The position numbers and the translations under genes were made by a program. Positions 24,501 to 36,500 of a stretch of 64,000 nt of DNA are shown here, piece by piece. Under the pieces are notes generated by a model, which saw only the letters and a list, made by a program, of their open reading frames with translations, was not told the DNA's origin and did no database searches. The DNA is taken from the NCBI GenBank assembly GCA_038373885.1, contig JAWZYV010013166.1, positions 1 through 64,000 of the forward strand. The letters are read 5' to 3'. The first letter of the stretch is position 1; every line of letters begins with the position of its first letter. This stretch comes from Cheiracanthium punctorium (lineage: Eukaryota; Arthropoda; Arachnida; Araneae; Cheiracanthiidae).

Positions 24501-27500
24501 TTCTTCTTTTTTCTCCTATGCTTTTGTATTTAATGTGAAAATATAAGTGAAATACTTTTAACTATTTTTACTTCATTGTAATTGTATTCTACTTTTTTAA
24601 AATCAGAAATGTAATGATTATTGATTATGATGAATTTGTAATGATTTATCTTTTATGGCCCGAAATCTGCAAAATCCTAAAATCCGCACAAGCCATGGTC
24701 CCAAGCTGTGCGGATTTCTGGCTCTCTACTGTATTTAAAGTAAAAATTACAAACTATTAAAAACAAAAGAGGAAGTGCCCCTCTAAAATATGCTAACGCT
24801 GGCCCTTTGCAAGGCCCCAAAAAACATTAGGGGGTCCGGCCATTGCTTTAGGCCCCCCCCCCTCGAAAATATGCTAACGCTGGCCTTTTGCGGGACCCAA
24901 AAAAAACATCAGAGTGGGTCCGGTCATCGCTTTAGGGGGCCCCTCTCGAAAATATGCTAACGCTGGCCCTTTCCGAGACTCAAAAAAAACATCAGTGGGT
25001 CCGGCCAGCGCTGTAGGGGCCCCCCTCAAAAATATGCTAACACTGGCCCTTTGCGAGACCCAATAAAACAGGGTGTCTACCATCATGCAAAGGTCACGAA
25101 AGTCACGGAAAAGTCACGAAACAGCAAAAAGGTCACGAAAGTCAAGAAATGAAGCACTAGCTAATGATTAGCAGCTCAACTAGGCTTTTCCCATTTCATT
25201 CAAATTCTTAGTTTCTAATTTTTCTGTGTTAAGTTCGTTGAGAGAAATTATTTTATGTATCTTTTCTTAACATCATTAATTCGTATTTTGATTTCACGAG
25301 TGCTTTCGAGAAAGGAAGTTGATTTGTTTAGTCTCGTATTAATGGTGTGTGTGGAGGGGGGGGGGCATCTGCTGAGTGTCCGCTCTTCTCCCTCCCGACC
25401 CGAGGAGAGGGTTACAACCGTTTGCTGCAGCTTCAGGGCATAAAATATCTCGTTAGAGAAACAATCTGTCATTCAGAAGAGTAGTCATAACAATAAATTA
25501 TTTCCTACTGTAAATGGCGCTTTATGGTGTTTTATAAATGCTGCAAGTAATTAATAAATACCACTTGGTTATTGTTTATTTTTTCAGATTTTCAAAACAC
25601 ATTCTTCTAAACTTATAGCTGGCTGCACGGAAAGATTAAGATCACGGCAGTTCTGGAAGTGTGGGGTAACCCCCCCCCCTTTCCTGCCTGTTGATGTACT
25701 AAAAAGAATAGGAAAAATCGATTCATTGACAGGGTATCCAACCGTGATAAATGTACCTGAATATTTCTCACGGCGGGAAAGTCGGGAAATACTATTTGAA
25801 AATATCAAAAATTCCGGTCAGCATCGGAGCCAAATTGATGACAGCTCTGATATAGAACAATTTTAGGCGGATGCAGGGTGTCTACCGCTCCGTAAAGTCT
25901 GGAAAAAGCCGGGAAATTGGAAAATGTGTCCGGAAAATTCACCAATAGGATCAATTTTTTTTTTTTACCCTTTCTCACTAATTGTCAGACTCAAAACCGA
26001 AAGCAACTGCAACGCATTTTTCCGACCGCAAAAGCATCAAGCGATGTGTTTGTATAAGGAGGGGGAAATGGGGCTCATCAATCGTGACGGGAGAGTGAAA
26101 GACAAATTAGCTTACTTGGTAACTTAAGGCATAGGACCATATTTCCACGAACAGTTAGTTAATTCTATCAGAAAATGCGACTACTTCTGTTTCTCAATTG
26201 ATGAAACCTTAAACCTGTATACTTCAGTTAAAATTGATTTCAAGAAGTTGTACAAACTATGCAAATAGAAAGAGAAGGGAGGGGGCACTGTGGAATTTCC
26301 CAAAGTAAAATGCATTGGTCAGGAATTTTTTTCCCGGGACCACCCAAAAGTCAGTAAATTGACTTTCAGAAATTTGGTAGACACCCTGGAATGAGATGGG
26401 AACTGTCAGTACAAAATTTGTGTCTGTTTTGCGGCCGCTCCACAAAAATGAAATCATCGGCGATTGCGTGAATGCAAGTCTTTTGTCGACTGCACCCGCC
26501 CCTGGGATGTTCATTTTCACTGTAACTAAGCGCTCAGCAAAAGCCCAATCGACATTGCGAAAAAGCGCGGTGGGGAGGGCCATTGAAACTATTTTGAATT
26601 CATCGATTGGAAAATTAAAAATTTGTGCAAGAGGGAAATTCTTTACGATTCCAGAAGTTTCGGGAGTTCTTTTATAATTATGTAATTATGAATATTACTC
26701 AACAATAATTATTTAGACTTCTCGCCTCTTTAGGAAATCCGTTGTCGCCACGCACGATAAGAGATGCCATCGTTGTCCCCCCCCCTTTTTTTACTATGTT
26801 GTGCACTTGCAAATTTTTTTCCCCTCGGACACGTCTTAGCTAAACTGGCATTCCTATAACAGGTTATTTCCAAATATTATGCATATACAGTGCTGCAACT
26901 AGAGATCACGCCGCCCGGGACAAACCTTTGTTTTGGCACTCCCTTTCTTCCATTTCCATTTTCACGTAGCAGCACTATGCTTAGGGCAAGTGTCCCGTTT
27001 CCTCCTCTAGTTGCAGACTAGCATACTATATAGAGAGAAAAATTACAGATGATGCCGAATACGATAAAATTGGAATCTAAAACAATGTTTTCGGTCATTT
27101 CCGGGTCCGAAAATTTGCGTGATTATGAAAAATTTGTTGGCAGAACCGAATTCCTGTTATTTTAGGTTTGCTAAATTAATTTTTTTTTTTTTATATTTGC
27201 TGTTGTTGTTATTGAAATAAAGCATAATGGCGGCCGTACACAACTTCAAAAGTGTAGATTTCATTAAGTGAAAAAATTTGGTAGTTTAAAATACAAATCC
27301 CACCACTCTTTTGAATTTATATATTTTGAAGTATTTTTAATAAAATTACGACCCATATTTTGTTTTAAAAAATAATCTCTTAAAATTTACTGTAAATGAA
27401 AGTACCGTAAAATTGCACCTGAAAAGGATTTAAAAAAAAAAAAAAAAAAAAGCCAAGTTTCTTTTACAAATGTTTTTTCCCCTCCTAATCAAAACATCCA

Positions 27501-30500
27501 CTCCTTCATTTTCATTATTATACGTAGTTCCGTTATTTTGCGATTACAAAACTCGAATTTTTTTTTTTTTTTTGTTTGTTTGTTTGTTGAAACAAAGAAT
27601 AATCACGGTCTTGCACAATATTTGTAAAAGTGTAAATCGTATTAGTGAAAAAAATTTGGTATTTTAAGATACAAATCCCCCATCACACTTGAATTTTCCA
27701 CGCATGAGGAAAGAAGTAAAATCATTAAGACAATTTGAATATATTTGTTCATACTTTACTCACTTTACGCTTTCGTTGTAAAGTTGATGTTTTTTTTTTA
27801 CCAATTTTTACAGTTTTATGTGAAACTTCCGTTTTTTATGGTTTTTAATGATTTTTTGAAGTTTTTTACTTTAATAAAGTAGGCCCCATATTTCATTGTA
27901 AAATTAATATCTCTTAAAATTTATTATTAATGTGATTTTTCTGCAGTTTTGTTTAAGATTACTGAATTGCCACCCTCATCTCTTATTTAAATTTGAAATA
28001 AAAATAAAATTGATTCTTATTTCAAATTTAAATTAATTTTTGACCACTTTTTAAAATGTAAAATAGTAAAGAAAAAATTTCATTGAAGATTCCAGGTTCA
28101 AATATGAACGAAAATTATACCAAATGATAGTAATGATAATGAAATTGAAACAAAGGCTGTTTTGATTAGGAAAAGTAAAATATTTGTGAAAGCCAACGAC
28201 TTGGCATGTTTATATATTTTTTAATTCTTCCTTTTCAGGTGTAATTTTAGAGTACTTTTTATGTATTACATAATTGCTGTTCCACCCCTTCCCTAATGTG
28301 TTTAAAATCATATAAATTTTGTGTCCAGTGTGATTTTTTTTGTTTTTTTCTTGTTTAAGAAATATATATTAAGTGTGTGTTGTCTAAATTTTAATATTTT
28401 ATACTATTTAAACTATGCAAATAGACTTAAAAGACTTTCATGTGTTTATTTCATGGGGAAACATTAAAATACTGTTCGTATGCTATCTTTAAAATTCATT
28501 TAAAATGTCATTTACATGTTATTTAGCAGAAATCATCAAAATTGATGTCTGCCAAAAAGTTGTATATTAAACTGACAATAGTTCAATTTGTCAATTGCGT
28601 GTTGTTACACCTTGGGAATTTTCAAAAGTTGGCAAGTATATATCTTCAAAACTTGAGAAAAGTATATCAGTTACCCGCTTTCCCTACACACACACACACA
28701 CACATAAAAGTTTAAGTTGTTGGAAACAAGAGTAATTTTTTTTCTTCCTTCATTCCCTTTTAAATTCAGTGTTTTGCTTATTTTCTACATTTTCTTTTTT
28801 AAAAACAATTACTTGGATTCTACTTAAAAATTATAATTATCGCTGATCTCCATGTTTTATAGCTAATAACTTCAATATTTTTGCATCCTTTTGGTAAATG
28901 AATATTTACCCTTAAGTATTTTTATATTTATATCACTAAAATCACTTATCTACACAAACGCATATTTTGAATTAATATAAATTTCATGATTTTTTAATGC
29001 ATCTGAAAGTTTGTATGCAAACTGAAAAGCTATCACATCACACTGATTCTGTGATTTTGAAAGGAATACAGATTTGGATTAGACTGATTTTACATGGCTA
29101 AATAGAGAAAAAAAGAAAAATGGTTGATTTTATTTTAAATTCTTCTTTTTTTTAAATGCAGTTTTTAATGTTTGAATGTAAATTAAAATAGGACATTTTT
29201 GGTAATTCAACTCAAAAGCTTGAGTACTCAAAGTGTTATTACAGTGTGTACATTGCAATTGAAGTAAAGGAATTTTATTCTAAATAACTGATTTAAAATA
29301 AATTTTAATCAAGATGCTTTTTATATAACTATTTAAAGAAATAAATTTGTTTAAAATATTTTTAAATTTTATTATTGTTGGCGATTAATTACTTTTTAAA
29401 GTATTACATACTATCATAATCTTTATAGAGCAAGAGCCAGCGACCTCCAGACCTTCGTCATAGTATAAAAGCTGAAACTTGCTCTGCGCATACCCCCCCA
29501 ACAGAGGTAGGAACAATCGGCCACTATAAAGTTTGGATGATCGTGGCTTTGGCAGGTAAAAGGTGGCAAAGGTGTATAAAATTGCCGAAAATTTCGTCAT
29601 TTCATAAAGCTTAATTTTTTTATATGTTCTTCTTCGCAGTACTAGAAATCACTTTATCCCTTACCAGACACTTTTCCATCGTGGCAAACCCCCGCCAGAC
29701 AACCTCAAAGTCTTGAAAAACGTAATTCTATTACAAGCGCGCTGCAAGAAAGTTTGCGCGTAAGGAAGTTCAGAAGTAGCAGTATAAAATGTGCTTGGCA
29801 CTTTGTGACAGCTTGACGTACTTCATCGCGGGAGTTTACGAACACAACAGTTTTCCATGACTTTGAGGTTGTGTGGCGGGGGTTTGCCATGATGGAAAAG
29901 TGTCTGGCAAGGGATAAAGTGATTTCTAGTACTGCGAAGAAGAACATATAAAAAAATTAAGCTTTATGAAATGACGAAAATTTTCTGCAATTTTATACAC
30001 CTTTGCCACTTGTTACCTACCAAAGCCACGATCATCCAAACTTTATAGTGGCCAATTGTTCCTACCTCTGTTGGGGGGGTATGTGCAGAGAAAGTTTCAG
30101 CTTTTATACTATGACGAAGGTCTGGCGGTCGCTGGCTCTTAGACTATTAGGTAATACTTTATATTATTTTCTTTTATTGAGTAACTCACACAACTTAATG
30201 TTACTATACAAAAATATTTACTAATATGTATTAATAGTGTTAAATTTAAAAGTATAACTTTCCTTCATTCTATCGGCGGGATGCTGGGATATAGAAAATG
30301 TTTTAAATCTCAAAATTTTCCTCAACCCATATGAAAATTTTCCCAAAATTTCATGATATGTTATAGACTTGCATAAGTTCTGTATTACCATAAATATAAA
30401 AAGATCTGCAATGTACAAGCTACATTCATGTTTACTAAATAGTAATTGGTACAAGTTAACAGAAAGCAAGTGGCTGATCGGTGAAAATGTTGAAAAAAAA

Positions 30501-33500
30501 ATCACTTTAAAAATGATAAGGGGAAAGAAAAACTCGAAGACTTTTGTAATTCATTGTTAAAATTGAAATCAGTTGTATATTTTTCTGCAAAATTTCCCCC
30601 GATCCTAGATCGCCGGATCGCGCATATTCTGCATCCCGGTCACAATGTATTTTTTGATATTAGGATTTTGTATTTACTATGGTCAAGAAATCAAGTTTAC
30701 TTTATGTGGTAGACACCTTGTAAAACATGGTTTCCAGTGGGTCCAGCCATCGCTTTAGGGGGCCCCCTCGAAAATATGCTAACGCTGGCCGTTTGCGAGA
30801 CTCCAAAAAAATATCAGTGGATCCGGCCATTGCTGTTGGGGGGCCCCCTCGAAAATATGCTAACGCTGGCCGTTTGCGAGACTCCAAAAAAATATCAGTG
30901 GATCCGGCCATTGCTGTTGGGGCCCCCCCTCGAAAATATGCTAACGCTGGCCCTTTGCGAGACCTAAAAAAACATCAGTGGGTCTGGTCATCGCTTTAGG
31001 GGGCCCCCTCAAAAATATGCTAACGCTGGCCCTTTGCGAGACCCAAAAAAGCATCAGTGGGTCCGTGTTGGGTAGTAGACATACTACCCTTCTAAAACTG
31101 ACTAATACTTAAGCAGAGTGTGCTGGCAGGTTTGAAAAAAGACAAAGTTTTAAAATCAAATTAAATTTATTTAACTTATAACACATATTAATTAAGTTGA
31201 ACTTAAAAAGAATTAATTAGCTCCAGTGCTAAAACTATCGGATCCATTACTAAATGTACACGAAAAATCATTGTAACAATACGGGCTCATGTCGAGTCGC
31301 CGAAAAAAAATACCTGCCAAGCGCCGCACGACTGGTAAAAGCATACCTCGTTCACCTGTGAAAAACGCCGTCTCTTATACCACATCGTGGAGGGATACCC
31401 AGCCGAATAACTTTTGCCATGACGTCACAACCCGGCACGGCACGGAGAGAAAGATGCAAATGCGAGCTGCCGAAGGATTACGTGACACAGCTGCGGGCGA
31501 GCGAGCGGGAAGACGAAACATCGCTCTAGTGGTTTCGTTATCGCTTAAGTGGCGGAGAAATAAGCAACTAGGCTAACAATGCCCCCCCCCTCTACGTCAC
31601 TTAAAATAGAACAGTCAAATATTCCTATGGTTTTAAATTCTCACTATCAATTTTGTTTTTTTTTTCTCCAATAAACCTACGTAGAAAAACACTTACTGGA
31701 ATCCGATTTACAAAAGTTCTCAATTTAAACGTAAAAAAATATAGTGTCAACTTAACACAAAGAGTAATATGCATGAAATAAATAGTTGAAAAATACAGAC
31801 AGGGTCTGGCTCGACCCATACTGACAGACGGAGTTCTCAATGCGAACTCTTTACCTTATAGTTCAGTCCAACATACCTAATCAAAAAAAATATCAAAAAG
31901 GATATCTACCCTTTTCATCAATTTGAACAACGCTGATAGGCTATACCTTAATCACATAAATATGCAAATGCAAATACACAATTACGAATACAACACAACA
32001 GATACGTGGCTCCACGAACACATACACACACAAATGATTAAATGCCTATTTAGCTGCAATTTCCATTCAATATATATGTATAACCGCAATATTCAATATA
32101 TACAAAATATTTTGAACACTCAAATATTTCTTCATAGACATATGATAATACTTAAATATGCACACTTATAAACAGACTTTTACAGTAAATTATACAAACA
32201 CAATTTCATTAAATTTTTTCAAACCAAATTTGGTTGGGGGTTTCGTAAAAATATCTGATAAATTTTCCTTGCTTTTGACATATATTATGTCAAACGTATC
32301 TTTCAGTACTAAGTCTCTAATAAAAAACAATTTTACGTCAATATGCTTGGTGCGATGATTTTCGATAGTGCTCTTCACGAAATTAATAGTGGCCATATTA
32401 TCTACATATAATGAGGATCTGTGTTTCTGGTTTCTTATTACTTTTTTCTCAATACACTCATTTACAATCCTATCAAACCATAAAACCTCTTTAGCAGCAT
32501 CGGTCATTGCTACGAATTCTGCCTCCATTGTGGAGAGGCTCACACATTTCTCCTTGAATGTACACCACATAATTGGCGATTTATCGCTTAAGTGACGGAG
32601 AAATAAGCAACTAGGCTAACAGTCCGGCCATCGCTATAGGGGGCCGCACGAAAATATGCAACCGGTGGCCCTTTGCTAAACTAAAAACATCAGACTATCT
32701 TGTAAATCCTCAAAAAAAAAAAAAAAAAAAAAAAATTGAGAATGCACAATTCAACAGAAACATGAAAAGTTATAATTATATCTAACATGTAACCTAATTT
32801 ATATTTTATAATACATAATTTTCAGTGTATGAAACAAACGTAAGAAGTTTCACATTTACTTGAATATTTTTTGACAGGGTGTAGTTATCGTAAAATGCAC
32901 TAGTTTCAGCAAATTAGAATAGCTAGATTACGAAGTGAGGAAAAATAACAACGCATGCGCACAAACGCAAATTAACAGCTTGGTGACGTCATATTGAGCA
33001 AGTAAATTCATTACTTTCTTCTGTTTACGTCACACAGTAATTAGAATAACAAATAACAATTACGCATGCGCGAAAATGCAAGATATTTCGGATCTTTCCA
33101 CAGCTCTAATACTATCCAATTTGCAATATTTGGCACAGTATTGCCCTTCCAAAAAAAACTTTGCCAAGCGGTGGGCTAAAGCACATTTTAGCCGAAAAAT
33201 TTCATTACAAATAATCAGAAAATATTTTTGACATTATTAAAATATTATAAATAATATAGTGTATATTAACTTATAACAAATAACAATTTATCAATTAAAA
33301 TTTCAATTGTTTTGCACACTTAAAAATTAGTGAATAAAGTAAAACAGTGTAAATATCTAAGAATGTCTTTATTGGGAGAAATTTCGCTAGCAAGGGCAGT
33401 AGTTGGCGACTTTTTTTCTCGCCAAACATAACATAAACATACATAGTTATATAAGAAAAAACAAACCCAAAACTAAAATACTTATCCAAACATCTTATTA

Positions 33501-36500
33501 AAACATTTATACACAAATTTCAAATGCAATAAAAAACAAATTGAAGATAAACAAAACACTAGTTCTGCGCATATGCATTTATTAAAGAAAAATTTTTCAA
33601 ATGATGCAAAATACTAAGATATGTTTCTATGCCTGTTTATAAGTCAAAGCAACTTCAGTAAACAGGGGTTGATCCAGAAATTTTTTTAAGGTCCCATTTT
33701 TGTGAATTTCAATACTTGATCACCAATACTTAAATTTTAATACTTAATTAATACCTATATTTTAATCTGTTTTATCAATTATTTTAACAAATGTGACTTT
33801 TATTAAAATTTGTATGAAAATTAATAAAATTAAGTGTTAAATTCACAAAATTGTGTTAAAATTAAAAAAACAATTTTCATGAAAATAGGACCCTGGAAAA
33901 AATTCCTGGCTTGACCTCTGTATATGTTATATTGCATTCTAGTTTTTTTTCTTTTGTGCACATTAAAAAAAAAATTCCTTAATAATCAGGATTATTTTAT
34001 TTTTTTAATTACAAATTCAATCTTTATTATCAAAAGAAATTATTTAATTTAAAGAGATTGGTTTACAGAAAAGGGTTAGTTATATTTTGAATATAAAAAT
34101 GGAATTTTTACTGATAATAATGCAATTTCTCAGAAATGGTCTGTTTTGTGTCTTATTAATACTAAACAAGTAAAATTTTGCAAGGTATCATTTTAGAAAA
34201 ACATGGGTAGCTTTTCTCTTTAAATATTTTTATAAACAACATCTGTGCTACGTATCTATTATTATGATTGGTGTTGTTTTTCAATTGAAATATACTTCCT
34301 AGTCCTCAGTTGAAGATTTACATACTTTAAAAATTTTATAAGTATTTTGAAAATGCATATGAAAAATTATGAAAAGTTTTAGACTGTTTCCTCATAAACC
34401 ATACTGTCAACTGAAACAAATTTCGAATTTGACAATTTTTAAAATTTTTTGAAGAAAAATATTAAACTTGGCACTATTTTGGAAAAGTTGCTTTTTGGTT
34501 AGCTTTCTCTCCAAATAAGAATTAAACTGCCAGAGCTATGCAAATTTTCAGAATATTTCCTCGGAAATTACACTGTGGATTACTGCAAATTTCGAATCTG
34601 AAGAACTAGTCAATTTTCATAAAAAGAAAAATATTGCTTTTTGACTCAAATTTAAAATTGGCAGACAAAAATTTTCTATCAAATGTAACTTCAAAAAATA
34701 AATTTGGGTCTCTTCATAATGCATTTAAGAATGTTTTGGAACCAATATATTTTGCTTTTATAAACTTAAATTGCTTTTATAAATTAATTTCTGATTTAAA
34801 ATAAAATTACAGTAGAACAGCTATTGAAAAATTTATAATAATTATTCAAACACTACATTATGATGCTTTATGAATATTAAGTTATGCAAGCAATTTAATT
34901 TTTAAAAATAAATAAATAAGTAAACATTGTATTTCAGACAGGAATTGAAAAAATCTCAGCAGTTCTATTGCATTTCATCGAAATCTCATTTCAAAAGATT
35001 AACTTGCATTCCTCTCTATTACTTATTATAATATTTTGCAGCTAGAAAAGTCCATTTTATCATTTCAATTTTGGAGTTTTAATTTTATTTCTAAAGTTTT
35101 TCAGAGACTGTGAAAAAAATAATTACTAATTTTTGTATCAGTTTTCCAATAAAAATGGTGCAACATGCATCCTTAAATCCAAAACCCTCATGTTTTTATG
35201 CTTGTTCAACAGGTCCTGGGACGAAAATCCCTCTTCAGGTTAAACAGCCTTAATGACTAAATTTTAGTGACCACTTTAAGTACCTACATTGGGATGGATC
35301 GAATTTTTTTTTTTTTTTTTTTTTTTCGAAATCTTTATCTCCTGAGGTCTCAAAAGTTGTAAATTGATATAAATAAGACATGTGTAAAATTTGAATGTTC
35401 TACAAAAACATCTTGGAGTTACGTATCGAGCTTGAAATCTAGAAATTTTTGAAAAATATGACTTCTTTAAAAAATCCACCTAAAAATACTTTTCCGACTT
35501 ATTAGGCCGCCAAGGTTTTAGAAGTTGTAAATTGCTATGAATAAGATGTATGCAAAACCTGGAGGGGCTGTGACAGCTTCTAGGAGTTGCACATTGAGCT
35601 TGAAATCTATAAATATCTGAAAAATATGCAGTTTTTGAAAAACCATATGTAGAAAGCTAAAATTATATTTTTTAATGAATTAGTCCTGTTTTAAAATAGT
35701 CAGTAACATTCGCAACTCTTCTCTAGTACAAGCACAATTGTTACTACATTACCCAGGACCCACCTCGTTGATTTGCCTACTATCCAAATCTTGCCCGTGC
35801 CAGCCCAAGCACCCAATTATTGGAGTATGCGTTTTAAGGAGTAATGTAAAGGCCGACTTCAAATTAAACCGTGGCATTTTTTCTCAAGTGTAATAATCTA
35901 GATCGTATGAAACCACCATCTGATAGATGGATTGACAAATTTTCAGAGTGGCTGTTTGCTACGGTGTGAAGTTGGCAAATACAACATTACAGAGATTTAG
36001 TTAGATAAGAGAACTGCGTTTCTAGATTTCGGATGACGCCTTTATTCTTTCCACAATTCGATGATTTGCCACCATTGCCAATCCATGTGAGTGTCTCAAG
36101 ATCAATGGATTTCGTGTCAAACTCTCCCAAATTTCCAGTGAAATTCTTAAAATCAGATGGTGACACATGGCCAATGTATGTTGAACCAGATTAGATTATC
36201 AGTGAGATATGTTCTTTGTGGCAAACACTTCTGTGTAATTTGCCGCCAACAAATTTTTCTATGTATGTGGTTCTGTTCTTCCTCCTATCAAAACCTAATC
36301 CAAAGAAATTTTTAAAGTATTTTTTCCTTTTCTTTTTGTAATTCTCTGCGAGTCATCCAAGCCTTCCTCTGTTATATGGGTCGAGAATCAGTTGAAAAGG
36401 TTTCTCACCATCTGCATTACTTATGCTTTCTAGGTTGTGAAATAACCAGATATTGGTTGTTGATACCAGAGTTGCTGCTTTCCAGTCCGTGATAACTTTG

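Larger units (their letters stand above)
25069..30720. mobile_element. 5.65-kb DNA transposon with CAGGGTGTCTACC ends, 5-bp duplication
   Basis: The left end CAGGGTGTCTACC starts at 25069; the right end is ggtagacaccttg to 30720. Flanks are taaaa at 25064-25068 and 30721-30725. It splits the minisatellite: the reconstructed empty site continues a unit in register. Terminal regions match the 1-kb element at 61619-62641 over several hundred bp (for example catttacatgttatttagcag). The interior holds a nested relative (25874-26388), a foldback (29431-30141) and no intact transposase. A hAT-related group with 5-bp duplications is my best guess for superfamily. Confidence 0.88.
31066..32621 (-). 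mobile_element. Copia-type LTR retrotransposon remnant
   Basis: Flanked by gtccg at 31061-31065 and 32622-32626. In minus-strand sense, the 5' LTR is reduced to about its first 45 bp (32577-32621, starting TGTTAGCC), most of gag-pol is deleted, the C-terminal RNase H part of pol survives (32190-32570), then a G-rich polypurine tract abuts the complete 3' LTR. The two LTR fragments differ slightly (gtggcgg versus gtgacgg), so the insertion is not brand new. Confidence 0.88.

Noticed and set aside
26396..26677. 93-codon frame inside the 5.65-kb transposon as a transposase exon
   Set aside because: No transposase motif is visible, and an antisense frame of similar length overlaps it.
30727..30999. 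Paired frames with repeated GPPRKYANAGRLRDSKK
   Set aside because: Peptide repeats come from translating the 80-bp minisatellite; frames shift between blocks and no gene context exists.
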